Shown here in pieces: positions 7,904-16,947 of a DNA stretch of 56,373 bases. This DNA comes from an uncultured Erysipelotrichaceae bacterium (lineage in GTDB: Bacteria; Bacillota_I; Bacilli_A; Erysipelotrichales; Erysipelotrichaceae): assembly GCA_934725085.1 (NCBI GenBank), contig CAKVAL010000007.1, positions 1-56,373 on the forward strand, read 5' to 3'. A program made the position numbers and the translations under genes. Numbering within the stretch: position 1 is the stretch's first letter; each line of letters opens with the position of its first letter. The notes under the pieces were generated by a model that did no database searches, was not told the origin of the DNA, and saw nothing but the letters and a program-made list of their open reading frames with translations.

Positions 7904-10576
7904 CTATTTCTTAGAAGCTTTAGGAGCTTTCTTAGCTTCAGCTTCAGCCTTCTTTAGATCATCTTGAGTCTTATAAGAACCCTTGTATGATTCAGCTAAG
8001 ATAGTTTGGATATCCTTAATCATAGGAACTCTTGGGTTAGCTGGAGAACATTGGTCTTCATATGCTAAGTAAGAGATCTTTTCCATGTTTTCGTTCCATA
8101 CTTCTTCACCACAATCAGTTTGAGCCTTGAATGACATATCGATACCAAGTTCAACTGCTAGCTTGTAACATGCATCAGCATAAGCGATAACACCTTCTTC
8201 AACAGTATCAAACTTTAAACCGATAGCTCTTGCAAGTTCTGCATACTTTTCATCAGCCTTGTAGTAGTTGTACTTAGGCCATACACCTGGCTTAGTAGGA
8301 CGAGTACCATTGTATCTGATTACATATGGAAGAAGAATTGCGTTAGCTCTTCCGTGAGGTACATGGTATTCACCACCAATCTTATGAGCGATAGAGTGGT
8401 TTAGACCTAAGAATGCGTTGGCGAATGCCATACCTGCAAGACAGCTTGCGTTGTGCATCTTTTCTCTAGCTTCAGGATCTTGCTTACCATTTCTATAAGC
8501 TCTTGGTAAGTATTCGAATACGATCTTGATAGCTTGTAAACATAAACCATCAGTGAAGTCGTTAGCTAATGTACTTACATATGCTTCAGTAGCATGTGTT
8601 AATACGTCCATACCTGTATCAGCAGTAACCTTAGCAGGTAGAGACATTGTTAGTGATGGGTCAACAATCGCAACTGTAGGTGTTAAAGAGTAGTCAGTTA
8701 ATGGATACTTCTTATGTTCAACCTTATCAGTGATAACAGCGAATGGTGTTACTTCTGAACCAGTACCTGATGTTGTTGGGATACATACTAACTTAGACTT
8801 TCTACCAAGTTCAGGATACTTGAAGGCACGCTTTCTGATATCCATGAATTTTTGTTTAAGGTCATTGAAGTCTACATCTGGTTGTTCATAGAATAACCAC
8901 ATACCCTTAGCAGCATCCATACAGCTACCACCACCTAGAGCGATGATTGTATCTGGTCTGAATGCGTCCATTAGAGATAGACCCTTCTTAACTGTTTGGA
9001 TAGATGGATCTGGTTCAACGTCACAGAATAATTGAATTTGAACGTTGTTTCTTCTCTTTTCTAATTGTTGAGTAATCTTTGATAGATAGCCTAAGTCAAC
9101 CATTGATCTATCTGTAACGATGAATACTCTATCAACATCACGCATGTCTTTTAGATATTCAATAGAATTTCTTTCAAAGTAAATCTTTGAAGGTACCTTG
9201 AACCATTGCATATTATTTCTTCTCCTTGCGACTTTCTTGATATTTAATAGATTGATTGAACTTACGTTACCACTTACTGAGTTATGTCCATAAGAACCAC
9301 AACCTAGAGTAAGAGATGGAATCATACTATTATAGATGTTACCAATACCACCAAGTGAAGATGGAGAGTTTACACAAATTCTGCATGCTTCTAGTCTTTC
9401 ACCATACTTAACAGCTAAGTCATCATTCATTGTATGGATTACAGCTGTATGACCAAGACCATTGAATTCAACCATAGCTTCAGCCTTGTTGAAACCATCC
9501 TCGATTGATTCAGCCTTTAACATAGCCAATACTGGTGATAACTTTTCACGAGTTAGAGGTTCGTTTGGTCCTACTTCTTTACATTCACAAATTAAGATTG
9601 AAGTATCTTCTGGAACTTCAAATCCAGCTCTTTTTGCGATAGAAGCAGCTGACTTACCTACTACCCATGGATCTAATTTAGCGTTATTAACTTCTTTTGA
9701 ATAGCCTTTAACACCAAATAGAGATAATTCTAGTAATTCTTTTTCTTTTGCGCTACAGAAGTGAACACGATAGTTGTTGAACATTGCCTTAGCGTCATCA
9801 TAAATTTCTTTATCAACGATTACAGCTTGTTCAGAAGCACAAATCATACCGTTATCGAATGTCTTTGACATTACAACGTCGTTGATTGCCTGTCTTAAGT
9901 TAGCTGTTGTTTCGATGTATGCTGGAACGTTACCGGCACCGACACCTAATGCTGGTTTACCACAAGAGTAAGCAGCTCTAACCATTGCGTTACCACCTGT
10001 TGCTAGGATTGTAGCTACATCTGGATGGTTCATAAGAGCACCTGTTGCTTCCATGCTTGGGTGTTCAATCCATTGGATACAGTTTTCTGGAGCACCAGCC
10101 TTAACTGCAGCTTCGTATACTACCTTAGCAGCAGCAACTGAACATTTTTGAGCATTTGGGTGGAAACCAAATACGATTGGGTTTCTTGTCTTTAAACAGA
10201 TTAATGACTTGAAGATTGCAGTACTTGTTGGGTTTGTAACTGGTGTAACACCACATACAACACCCACAGGGCTTGCGATATATGACATACCTTCTACTTC
10301 ATCTTCTTTGATTACACCAACAGTCTTTTGGTGACGCATATTGTTTACGATATATTCACATGCGAATAGGTTCTTTGTAGCCTTGTCTTCAAATACACCT
10401 CTTCCTGTTTCTTCAATCGCTAATTTTGCTAGATTACCGTGTTGATCTAATGCAGCAACACTTGCTTTTGCAACGATATAGTCGATTTTTTCTTGATCTA
10501 AAGCTTCGAAGTCAACTAGTGCTTTTTTGGCTTTTTCAACCAATGAATTAATTTCTTGTTGAACGTTGTTTTCCAT
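7904..10576 (-). CDS. adhE: Bifunctional acetaldehyde-CoA/alcohol dehydrogenase AdhE
   Basis: AdhE reduces acetyl-CoA to acetaldehyde and on to ethanol with two NADH, and it assembles into spirosomes. The N-terminal half is a CoA-acylating aldehyde dehydrogenase with catalytic Cys246 in NGMICASEQA. The C-terminal half is an Fe-dependent alcohol dehydrogenase with GGGSCMDAAKG and metal ligands in GMDVLTHATEAY and NHSIAHKIGGEYHVPHG. The length of 890 is typical. The last 20 residues or so form a Lys/Ala-rich tail (KKAEAEAKKAPKASKK) that looks like an addition to the core. GAGG precedes the ATG. Rex-like and cre-like sites upstream suggest control by NADH/NAD+ ratio and by carbon supply. Confidence 0.97.
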   Translation of the reverse strand: MENNVQQEINSLVEKAKKALVDFEALDQEKIDYIVAKASVAALDQHGNLAKLAIEETGRGVFEDKATKNLFACEYIVNNMRHQKTVGVIKEDEVEGMSYIASPVGVVCGVTPVTNPTSTAIFKSLICLKTRNPIVFGFHPNAQKCSVAAAKVVYEAAVKAGAPENCIQWIEHPSMEATGALMNHPDVATILATGGNAMVRAAYSCGKPALGVGAGNVPAYIETTANLRQAINDVVMSKTFDNGMICASEQAVIVDKEIYDDAKAMFNNYRVHFCSAKEKELLELSLFGVKGYSKEVNNAKLDPWVVGKSAASIAKRAGFEVPEDTSILICECKEVGPNEPLTREKLSPVLAMLKAESIEDGFNKAEAMVEFNGLGHTAVIHTMNDDLAVKYGERLEACRICVNSPSSLGGIGNIYNSMIPSLTLGCGSYGHNSVSGNVSSINLLNIKKVARRRNNMQWFKVPSKIYFERNSIEYLKDMRDVDRVFIVTDRSMVDLGYLSKITQQLEKRRNNVQIQLFCDVEPDPSIQTVKKGLSLMDAFRPDTIIALGGGSCMDAAKGMWLFYEQPDVDFNDLKQKFMDIRKRAFKYPELGRKSKLVCIPTTSGTGSEVTPFAVITDKVEHKKYPLTDYSLTPTVAIVDPSLTMSLPAKVTADTGMDVLTHATEAYVSTLANDFTDGLCLQAIKIVFEYLPRAYRNGKQDPEAREKMHNASCLAGMAFANAFLGLNHSIAHKIGGEYHVPHGRANAILLPYVIRYNGTRPTKPGVWPKYNYYKADEKYAELARAIGLKFDTVEEGVIAYADACYKLAVELGIDMSFKAQTDCGEEVWNENMEKISYLAYEDQCSPANPRVPMIKDIQTILAESYKGSYKTQDDLKKAEAEAKKAPKASKK

Positions 10577-10632
10577 TTTTTTACCTCGCTTGAGACAATT
10601 TTCACAAAAATGACTTTTAATGTCAATATTAA

Positions 10633-10650
10633 ATGTTAACTTTTTAACAA
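10633..10650. promoter_or_regulatory. Rex-like redox operator upstream of adhE
   Basis: ATGTTAA-CTTT-TTAACAA (plus strand) is one mismatch from the clostridial Rex consensus TTGTTAA-N4-TTAACAA. adhE is a classical Rex target. The site lies upstream of TTGACA (minus strand, 10621-10626), the probable adhE -35. Confidence 0.75.
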
Positions 10651-10663
10651 GTAAGCGTTTACA
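10650..10663 (-). promoter_or_regulatory. cre-like (CcpA) site abutting the Rex box
   Basis: On the minus strand TGTAAACGCTTACT matches the cre consensus TGWAANCGNTNWCA at 13 of 14 positions. It shares one base with the Rex-like box. The site also lies between adhE and divergent yitT, so it could affect either gene. Confidence 0.6.
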
Positions 10664-10698
10664 TTTTTTTGGGGCTATATAAATGATAAAATATCGGG

Positions 10699-11553
10699 GT
10701 GAAAAACACTTTAAAAGATTATATTTCGATTATTATTTGGTCAGCTATATTTGCGCTAAGTTGTAACCTTTTTATCGTTCCTTTTAACCTATATGGAGGT
10801 GGCATAATCGGTCTAGCACAGGTTATTCGTACTTTAATTGTTAATATTACAGGTATTGAATCAAATATTGACTTAACTGGTATTACAAATTTATTAATAA
10901 ATATTCCTTTATTGTTGATAGCTTTAAAGAAGTTAAATAAAGAGTTTGTATATAAGACCATCGTATCAGTAGCTGTTCAAACATTAGCTTTTTCAGTGAT
11001 GTTTGAAAGTTCTCCAATTAGCGATAGATTAGTAAGTATTATAGTTGGCGGCACCATTTGTGGTTTTGCGGTAGCTAGAATATTAGTGTGCAAGGCTAGT
11101 GGCGGTGGTAATGATATTATCGGAATGTTGTTGACGCTAAAGAATCCAAAGATTAGTGTTGGTAAGTATTGTTTATATTTTAATTGTGTTTTGTATGCCT
11201 TGTGCGCATATTTATTTAATTTTGAGGTTGCGGTATACTCTATTATCCAAGCCTTTGTTTATTCTTTGATGGTAGATAAGGGGCATCTTGAAAATATTGA
11301 TGTGGCATTAATGATCTTTACTAAGAATGAGAAAGTTAAGAAGATGATTATGGAAGATAATAGAAGAGGTGTTACAACTTGGACTGGTAAGGGAGCTTAT
11401 ACTAATAAGGAAACAGAAGTGTTAGTTTCGGTTGTTTCTAAATATGAGGTGCCTTTATTGAAGAAGAAGATAAGAATGATTGATAAGGACGCGTTTATAA
11501 TTGTTTCAAATGTCGAAGATGTATCCGGTGGATATGAGAAAAGGCTTGTATAA
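10699..11553 (+). CDS. YitT family membrane protein (DUF161/DUF2179)
   Basis: A polytopic membrane protein: about five or six hydrophobic segments cover residues 8-190 (including NLFIVPFNLYGGGIIGLAQV and SGGGNDIIGMLLTLK, the DUF161 signature). A soluble DUF2179 domain follows (about 205-284, GRGVTTWTGKGAYTNKE-like region, here RRGVTTWTGKGAYTNKETEV). The substrate is unknown for the whole family. The start is a GTG at 10699 with a TAAAAT box ending 6 bases upstream and no clear ribosome site, so a leaderless transcript is possible. rsmG follows after 10 bases, so yitT may lead the rsmG-noc-parAB transcription unit. Confidence 0.85.
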   Translation: MKNTLKDYISIIIWSAIFALSCNLFIVPFNLYGGGIIGLAQVIRTLIVNITGIESNIDLTGITNLLINIPLLLIALKKLNKEFVYKTIVSVAVQTLAFSVMFESSPISDRLVSIIVGGTICGFAVARILVCKASGGGNDIIGMLLTLKNPKISVGKYCLYFNCVLYALCAYLFNFEVAVYSIIQAFVYSLMVDKGHLENIDVALMIFTKNEKVKKMIMEDNRRGVTTWTGKGAYTNKETEVLVSVVSKYEVPLLKKKIRMIDKDAFIIVSNVEDVSGGYEKRLV

Positions 11554-11563
11554 TAGGTGTAGT

Positions 11564-12262
11564 ATGACAAAGGATGAATTTTTAAAAATATTGGCTGAAA
11601 AAGGATTAGAGTTAAGCGATAGGCAAATGGAACAGTTTTGTACTTATGCTGCTTTTTTAAAAGAATATAATGAGAAAATAAATTTAACAGCCATTTGTGA
11701 GTTTGAGGAAGTTTTAGATAAGCACTTCTATGATTCTTTATTATTAAGTTTTGATGTAAAGATGGAAGGCACTTTGGTTGATGTTGGTACTGGTGCTGGT
11801 TTCCCTGGTGTGGTTTTAAAGATTGCTTATCCAAGTTTGAGGGTTATTTTGATTGAACCATTGATGAAAAGATGTGTGTTCTTAAATGAATTAATAAATA
11901 AATTAGGACTTGAGGGTATTGAGGTAATTAATACCAGAGGCGAGGATTATTCTTTGATACATAGAGAAGAATATGATTATGTAACAGCTAGGGCGGTGAC
12001 TAATTTAAACGCTTTGATTGAGGTGTGTGGCGCTATGGTTAAAAAGAACGGTTATTTTATAGCTCTAAGGGGTTCAAATGGCCAAAGTGAGATTGATGGT
12101 GCTAGTAATGCGATTAAGCAAATGAATTTTAAGTGTGAGTGTATTATTGAGCATACCTTAAATGATGGTTCTTTAAGAGTGATTGGTTATTTAAAAAAGG
12201 TGGGAGCTACACCTAAAAAATTGCCTAGAAAATATAGTATAATTAAGCAGAGACCTTTATGA
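11564..12262 (+). CDS. rsmG: 16S rRNA (guanine-527-N7)-methyltransferase RsmG/GidB
   Basis: RsmG methylates N7 of G527 in 16S rRNA. The SAM-binding motif VDVGTGAGFPGVVLKIAYP and the following IEPLMKRCVFL are diagnostic, as is ARAVTNLNALIE. I use the ATG at 11564 (MTKDEFLKIL), which lies 10 bases after yitT. The longer frame from 11501 would overlap yitT. The stop overlaps the start of noc by 4 bases (ATGA). RsmG next to chromosome-segregation genes is the usual origin-proximal order in Bacillota, but mnmE and mnmG, which normally precede it, are missing. Confidence 0.95.
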   Translation: MTKDEFLKILAEKGLELSDRQMEQFCTYAAFLKEYNEKINLTAICEFEEVLDKHFYDSLLLSFDVKMEGTLVDVGTGAGFPGVVLKIAYPSLRVILIEPLMKRCVFLNELINKLGLEGIEVINTRGEDYSLIHREEYDYVTARAVTNLNALIEVCGAMVKKNGYFIALRGSNGQSEIDGASNAIKQMNFKCECIIEHTLNDGSLRVIGYLKKVGATPKKLPRKYSIIKQRPL

Positions 12263-13011
12263 GTGAAGTAGTAGAAATTGATATTAGTAAGATAGTTCCA
12301 AATAGAAGCCAGCCTAGACTTGCTTTTTATGATGATACAGTTAAATCATTGGCCTTAAGTATTAAGGAAAATGGTTTATTGCAACCAATTAGTGTTAGAG
12401 AAATGGATAATGGCCAGTATGAATTGATTGCGGGTGAGCGTAGATTTAGAGCTTGTCAATATAATGGCGATACAAAGATTAGGGCTATTATTTATGATAT
12501 GTCTGATGAGAAGAGCGCTACTTTGTCTTTGATTGAGAATATTCAAAGAGAGAGTTTGAATGCAGTTGAACAAGCTATGGCAATGGCGCGTATTATGAAG
12601 GATGAAGATATCACTCAAAATGAATTAGCTGAGCGTCTTGGTTATAAACAATCAACTGTTGCCAATAAGTTGCGTTTATTGAAGTTGCCTGATTATGTTA
12701 AGGAGGCAGTTAGTCATGGTCAGATTTCAGAGCGTCATGCTAGGGCTTTGTTGAAGGTCCCAAGTGAGCGTCTTGAAGAAGTTTTTAATACAATTGTTAC
12801 AAGAGAATATAATGTAGCAAAGACTGAAGAGTATATTAAGGAATTACTTGAAACAAATAAGCATTCGCTTGGTATTTCTGGTAATGTTCAAATCGGTATT
12901 AATACTGTTAATAAGGCTTATGAGATGGTTAAGAAATCAGGTATTGATGCTGATTATCAGATGACTGAATATGGCGATAATGTTAAGATAGTCATCAGGT
13001 TTAAAAAGTAG
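12259..13011 (+). CDS. noc: Noc-like ParB-family nucleoid occlusion protein
   Basis: A ParB/Noc clamp protein. The N-terminal CTPase domain has the IAGERRFRACQ motif (about residues 55-65) and SLIENIQRESL. The central helix-turn-helix includes ITQNELAERLGYKQSTVANK. The position between rsmG and parA is that of B. subtilis noc. It is short (250 residues) and starts directly in the CTPase domain (VEIDISKIVPNRSQPR). The N-terminal amphipathic membrane-binding helix of B. subtilis Noc, about 30 residues, is absent, and the frame cannot be extended that far without running into rsmG. It may therefore bind DNA without the membrane-linked division block. Confidence 0.85.
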   Translation: MSEVVEIDISKIVPNRSQPRLAFYDDTVKSLALSIKENGLLQPISVREMDNGQYELIAGERRFRACQYNGDTKIRAIIYDMSDEKSATLSLIENIQRESLNAVEQAMAMARIMKDEDITQNELAERLGYKQSTVANKLRLLKLPDYVKEAVSHGQISERHARALLKVPSERLEEVFNTIVTREYNVAKTEEYIKELLETNKHSLGISGNVQIGINTVNKAYEMVKKSGIDADYQMTEYGDNVKIVIRFKK

Positions 13012-13019
13012 GGGGATGT

Positions 13020-13793
13020 ATGGCGAAAATAATTGCGATTGCGAATCAAAAAGGTGGCGTTGGTAAAACGACTACTTCTATAAATTTAGCGGCAGGACTT
13101 GCTTATTTGTCTAAGAAGGTTTTGTTGATTGACTTTGATCCACAGGGTAATGCTACTCAGGGTGTGGGTCATGATGTGGCTATTGAAGATTTAACGGTTT
13201 ATGATGCTTTACTTGGTGGTAGCGATGTTAAGGATTGTATTAAGTCTTTAAAGAAACCGCCTCTTGATATTTTGCCTGCTAATATTTCTTTGGCTGGCGC
13301 GGATTTAGAGATTGCCAAGATTAATGAAAACCGTGAACAAATTTTAAAGAATACACTAGAGGGTGTTAAGGATATTTATGACTATATCATCATCGATTGT
13401 CCGCCTTCTTTGGGTTTACTTAATACTAATGCACTTACTGCTGCTGATTCAGTTATTATTCCAGTACAGTGTGAATATTATGCTTTGGAGGGTGTTACCC
13501 AGCTTCTACAAACTATTAGACTTGTACAAAAGCTATTTAATCCTAGTTTAAAGATTGAGGGTGTGCTACTAACAATGTATGATGCACGTACTAATTTGAG
13601 CAGTGAAGTAAGTAGTGAGGTAAGAAAGCATTTTAAGGAAAAGGCTTATCGTACATATATTCCAAGAAATATTAAATTATCAGAGGCTCCAAGTATGGGT
13701 AAGTCAATTTATGATTATGATATGGCTTGTGAGGGCGCTAGAGCTTATGTTGCGTTGACTAAAGAAGTTATTGATAGTAATGAGGTAAGATAA
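13020..13793 (+). CDS. parA: Chromosome partitioning ATPase ParA/Soj
   Basis: A deviant Walker-type ATPase of 257 residues: AIANQKGGVGKTTTSINLA at residues 6-24 (deviant Walker A with signature Lys), DFDPQGNAT, and DYIIIDCPPSLG as Walker B. It acts with ParB and parS to segregate and position the origin, and in relatives it also affects DnaA. GGGG lies before the ATG, with an 8-base gap to noc, and parB follows immediately. I found no parS motif (GTTTCACGTGAAAC type) in the window by eye. Confidence 0.96.
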   Translation: MAKIIAIANQKGGVGKTTTSINLAAGLAYLSKKVLLIDFDPQGNATQGVGHDVAIEDLTVYDALLGGSDVKDCIKSLKKPPLDILPANISLAGADLEIAKINENREQILKNTLEGVKDIYDYIIIDCPPSLGLLNTNALTAADSVIIPVQCEYYALEGVTQLLQTIRLVQKLFNPSLKIEGVLLTMYDARTNLSSEVSSEVRKHFKEKAYRTYIPRNIKLSEAPSMGKSIYDYDMACEGARAYVALTKEVIDSNEVR

Positions 13794-13794
13794 A

Positions 13795-14658
13795 ATGGCT
13801 AAGAAATTAGGTAAGGGTTTAGGAGAAATATTTGGTGATAATATCGATTCTGTTTTAGATGAGATTTCCAAGGGTGCAAGTGATGTTAAGGGTGATAAGC
13901 TTTTAATCAATGTTAGTGAGATTAGACCTAATCCTTATCAGCCTCGTAAGCTTTTTGATGAGGAAGCCTTAAAGGATTTAAGTGCTTCTATTAAGGAAAA
14001 GGGTGTCTTTACTCCCATTCTTGTTCGTAAGTCATTAAAGGGTTATGAGTTAATTGCCGGTGAGCGTCGTTTGAAGGCTTCTAAGATGGCTGGTTTAAAG
14101 GAAATTCCAGCTATGGTTGTGGATTTTGATGATGCGAATATGATGGAGGTCTCTTTGTTGGAGAATGTTCAAAGAGAGAATTTAACTCCAATTGAAGAAG
14201 CTGAGGCATATGACAATATCATTAAAAGATTAAATTACACACAGGATGAATTGTCAAAGAAGGTTGGTAAGTCTCGTGCTTATATTACAAATAGTTTAAG
14301 AATTTTGAAGTTACCAACAAGGGTGAGAGCTTATGTTAATGATGGCAAGTTGTCTTTAGGTCATGCGAAAGCTTTGTTGGCTTTTGAAGATGAAGATAAG
14401 ATTAATGAGATAGCTGATAGAGTCATTAAAGAGGATCTTACTGTAAGAGATGTTGAAAAATTGGCTAAAGATAAACCAACTGTTAAGAAAAAGAAGGAAG
14501 TATTGGTTGATCCTTATATGGAGAGTGTTCGTAAGAATCTTGAGAATAAGTTTCAAACAGGTGTTGAGTTAGATGGTAAGAAAATCGTCCTTCATTATAA
14601 TGATGTTGATGATTTAAATAGAATCTTAGAAATAATGGATTGTTTAGAAAAGGATTAA
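13795..14658 (+). CDS. parB: Chromosome partitioning protein ParB/Spo0J
   Basis: A CTP-dependent DNA clamp that loads at parS. Residues 1-15 (AKKLGKGLGEIFGDN) resemble the ParA-stimulating N-terminus. The ParB/Sulfiredoxin domain follows with LIAGERRLKASKMAG and SLLENVQRENLTPIEEAEAY. Next comes the helix-turn-helix (TQDELSKKVGKSRAYITNSLR) and a C-terminal dimerisation domain. It starts one base after parA and is clearly distinct from the Noc-like paralogue at 12259. With parA it forms an intact Soj/Spo0J pair. Confidence 0.96.
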   Translation: MAKKLGKGLGEIFGDNIDSVLDEISKGASDVKGDKLLINVSEIRPNPYQPRKLFDEEALKDLSASIKEKGVFTPILVRKSLKGYELIAGERRLKASKMAGLKEIPAMVVDFDDANMMEVSLLENVQRENLTPIEEAEAYDNIIKRLNYTQDELSKKVGKSRAYITNSLRILKLPTRVRAYVNDGKLSLGHAKALLAFEDEDKINEIADRVIKEDLTVRDVEKLAKDKPTVKKKKEVLVDPYMESVRKNLENKFQTGVELDGKKIVLHYNDVDDLNRILEIMDCLEKD

Positions 14659-14663
14659 AAATT

Positions 14664-15839
14664 ATGAGCGAGAAACAAGAAGACAAGATTGTATTAACTT
14701 TGAATAATGAAGTTAATGAAGAAGAAGTTGAAGAGACTAAGGTTGAAGAAAAGGGCCATGAACCTGTTAGTGAAGAAGAGGTTTTGGCGGCTAGAGTTAA
14801 TGATGATGGTTTAAGTGAAGAGGAGAAACAACAAGTAGCTGATTTCTCTAAGCAAATCGATATTACTCAAGCTAATGCAGTATTACAATATGGTGCAAGT
14901 GCTCAAACTAAGGTGGCAGATTTCTCTGAACAAACTTTAAAGAATGTACGTACTAAGGATTTGGATTCTATTGGTGATACTTTAGAAGATTTGGTTAAGG
15001 AACTTAAAGGTTTTAATGCCAACGAAAAGGATGAAGGTTTCTTTGGCAAGTTGTTCAAAAAGCCTGCTGATGCAGTTACTAATATGAAGATTAAGTATGA
15101 TAGCGCTTCAGCAAATGTTGATAAGATTGTTAAGATTTTAGAGGATCATCAAGTTACTTTATTAAAGGACATTTCTTTATTAGATCAACTTTATGAAAAG
15201 AACTTAACTAATCAAAAAGAATTGACTATGTATATCTTGGCTGGTTATCAAAGACTTGATGATATTAAGAAGCATGAATTAAAAGACGCTATTGAGAAGG
15301 CTCAAAAGACAGGTGATCCTGAGGATGCTCAAAAGGCTAATGATTTGTCTAATGCGGTTAATCGTTTTGAGAAGAAGCTTCATGATTTAGAGTTAACTAG
15401 GGTTGTGGCGATTCAAACTGGTCCTCAGATTCGTTTGGTTCAAAATAATGATACTTTGATGGTCGAGAAGATTCAGTCAACTTTGGTTAATACTATTCCT
15501 TTGTGGAAGTCTCAAATGTTGATTGCACTTGGTATTTCTCATTCTAAGGAGGCTGCTAAGGCTCAAAATGAAGTTACTGAGATGACTAATAGAATGCTTA
15601 AGGAGAATGCTGAGAATCTTAAGATGGCTACTGTTGAGACTGCTAAGGAATCTGAAAGAGGTATTGTGGATATTGAGACTCTTACTGAGACTAATAAGAA
15701 ACTTATTGAGACTCTTGAGGAGGTTCAAAAGATTCAGGTTGAAGGTAGAGAAAGAAGAGCTGCTGCTCAAGTTGAACTTAGAAAGATTGAGACTGAATTG
15801 TCTAATAAGTTAAGTGATGTAAAGGATCTAATGAACTAA
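14664..15839 (+). CDS. TelA/KlaA family protein (toxic anion resistance)
   Basis: A soluble, highly helical protein matching the TelA family (PF05816). It has an acidic low-complexity N-terminus (residues 5-45), then long helices, with QTGPQIRLVQNNDTLMVEKIQ, TLVNTIPLWKSQMLIALG and a C-terminal coiled coil. TelA proteins are linked to tellurite and other toxic anions and to cell-envelope stress, and their biochemistry is unresolved. ParB ends 5 bases upstream and the yfcE-like gene starts at the stop codon, so it belongs to the parAB transcription unit. I start at the ATG at 14664 (MSEKQEDK), preceded by AAGGA. Confidence 0.85.
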   Translation: MSEKQEDKIVLTLNNEVNEEEVEETKVEEKGHEPVSEEEVLAARVNDDGLSEEEKQQVADFSKQIDITQANAVLQYGASAQTKVADFSEQTLKNVRTKDLDSIGDTLEDLVKELKGFNANEKDEGFFGKLFKKPADAVTNMKIKYDSASANVDKIVKILEDHQVTLLKDISLLDQLYEKNLTNQKELTMYILAGYQRLDDIKKHELKDAIEKAQKTGDPEDAQKANDLSNAVNRFEKKLHDLELTRVVAIQTGPQIRLVQNNDTLMVEKIQSTLVNTIPLWKSQMLIALGISHSKEAAKAQNEVTEMTNRMLKENAENLKMATVETAKESERGIVDIETLTETNKKLIETLEEVQKIQVEGRERRAAAQVELRKIETELSNKLSDVKDLMN

Positions 15840-16384
15840 TGAAGTGGATGGTTGGCTCTGATATTCATGGTAGTGAATTTTTCGCAGAGAAGCTAGTTAA
15901 GGCTTATAAGAAAGAAGGAGCTACTAAGTTATTACTATTGGGCGATATTCTTTATCATGGTCCTCGTAATGATTTGCCTTTAGGATATAGTCCAAAGGGT
16001 GTTATTAGGCTTTTAAATCCCTTAAAGAGAGATATTGTCTGTGTTAGGGGGAACTGTGAGGCTGAGGTTGATCAGATGGTTCTTGAGTTTCCAGTGCTTA
16101 CAGATCATGTAATCTTAGAGAATGAAAATTTAACTATTTATATGTGTCATGGTCATCATGAGAATAATGAGAATCCACCACTTATGAATAAGAAATATGT
16201 CTTGTTGTGTGGGCATACTCATATTCCTAAGTTGGATGTGCATGAGGGTTATGTTTATATTAATCCCGGTTCTGTCTCACTTCCAAAGGAAGATACATGG
16301 CATGGTTATATGATTATTGAGGATAATAAGTTTATTTGGAAGAATCTTGATGGTGAAGTCATCAGGGAATATGATTATGTTTGA
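15839..16384 (+). CDS. yfcE: YfcE family metallophosphodiesterase
   Basis: A calcineurin-like phosphodiesterase of 181 residues with every YfcE motif: GSDIHGSEFFAEK (residues 6-18), LLGDILYHGPRND, VRGNCEAEVDQM, CHGHH, LCGHTHIPK and NPGSVSLPK. The E. coli enzyme hydrolyses phosphodiester model substrates in a Mn-dependent way; its natural substrate is unknown. The gene overlaps telA by one base (TAATG) and the next gene by 8 bases, so it is translationally coupled within this operon. Confidence 0.92.
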   Translation: MKWMVGSDIHGSEFFAEKLVKAYKKEGATKLLLLGDILYHGPRNDLPLGYSPKGVIRLLNPLKRDIVCVRGNCEAEVDQMVLEFPVLTDHVILENENLTIYMCHGHHENNENPPLMNKKYVLLCGHTHIPKLDVHEGYVYINPGSVSLPKEDTWHGYMIIEDNKFIWKNLDGEVIREYDYV

Positions 16385-16835
16385 ACAATTTATTTCTAAT
16401 AAGATAGTGATTGTAGCACTTATTTCTTGGTTTACCGCACAAGGGTTGAAGGTAATTACTCATGCTTGTGTATATAAGAAATTAGATTTCAAGCGTTTGT
16501 TTGGGGATGGGGGCATGCCTAGTTGCCATTCAGCGGTTGTTTCATCTTGTGCTACTGCGATTGGGATTATTGAAGGTTTTAATTCTTCTGTCTTTGCGTT
16601 AGCGTTGATAATTGCGATAATTGTCATGCATGATGCATCTGGTGTAAGGTTTGAAACTGGTAAGCAGAATAAAATTATCAAGGACATTTCACAGTTCATT
16701 GAGGGTTTGAATAATATTAAGTTTGATGATGAATCTTTGAAGGAATTTGTGGGGCATACACATTTACAAGTTGTGATTGGTTGTCTACTTGGCGTTATTG
16801 TTTCTGTTATTGTATGTAACATATTGTTTATTTAA
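16377..16835 (+). CDS. YuiD/DUF212 family membrane protein (divergent PAP2)
   Basis: About 152 residues with hydrophobic segments at the N-terminus, middle and C-terminus. GDGGMPSCHSAVVSS and HDASGVRFETGKQ are hallmarks of DUF212, a divergent relative of PAP2 phosphatases. A lipid-phosphate role is inferred from that relation only. The ATG at 16377 is supported by AGGGA 8 bases upstream, inside yfcE; upstream ATGs in the frame lack such a site. It overlaps yfcE by 8 bases and is followed by a terminator, so it ends the operon. Confidence 0.85.
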   Translation: MFEQFISNKIVIVALISWFTAQGLKVITHACVYKKLDFKRLFGDGGMPSCHSAVVSSCATAIGIIEGFNSSVFALALIIAIIVMHDASGVRFETGKQNKIIKDISQFIEGLNNIKFDDESLKEFVGHTHLQVVIGCLLGVIVSVIVCNILFI

Positions 16836-16860
16836 GCTCACTTATGTGGGCTTTTCTTTT
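16834..16860 (+). terminator. Terminator after the parAB-telA-yfcE-yuiD unit
   Basis: AAGCTCAC pairs with GTGGGCTT (one G-T) around TTAT, followed by TTTTCTTTT. Confidence 0.8.
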
Positions 16861-16947
16861 AGTTTTCCACAATTGTTGATAAGTGGTGGGAAAAATATGG
16901 GAGGTTTATGGTAAAGGATTCTATTATTAAAAGGCGATAATGGAAAC

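Noticed and set aside
15477..15813. Leu/Ser-rich open frames opposite or shifted within telA
   Set aside because: They are shadows of the coiled-coil coding sequence with low-complexity composition and no ribosome sites.
16860..16900. TTTTCCACA and GTTGATAAG words near the parAB unit, suggestive of an origin with DnaA boxes
   Set aside because: Only single imperfect boxes, no cluster and no clear AT-rich unwinding region, and no dnaA or dnaN nearby. Not enough for oriC.
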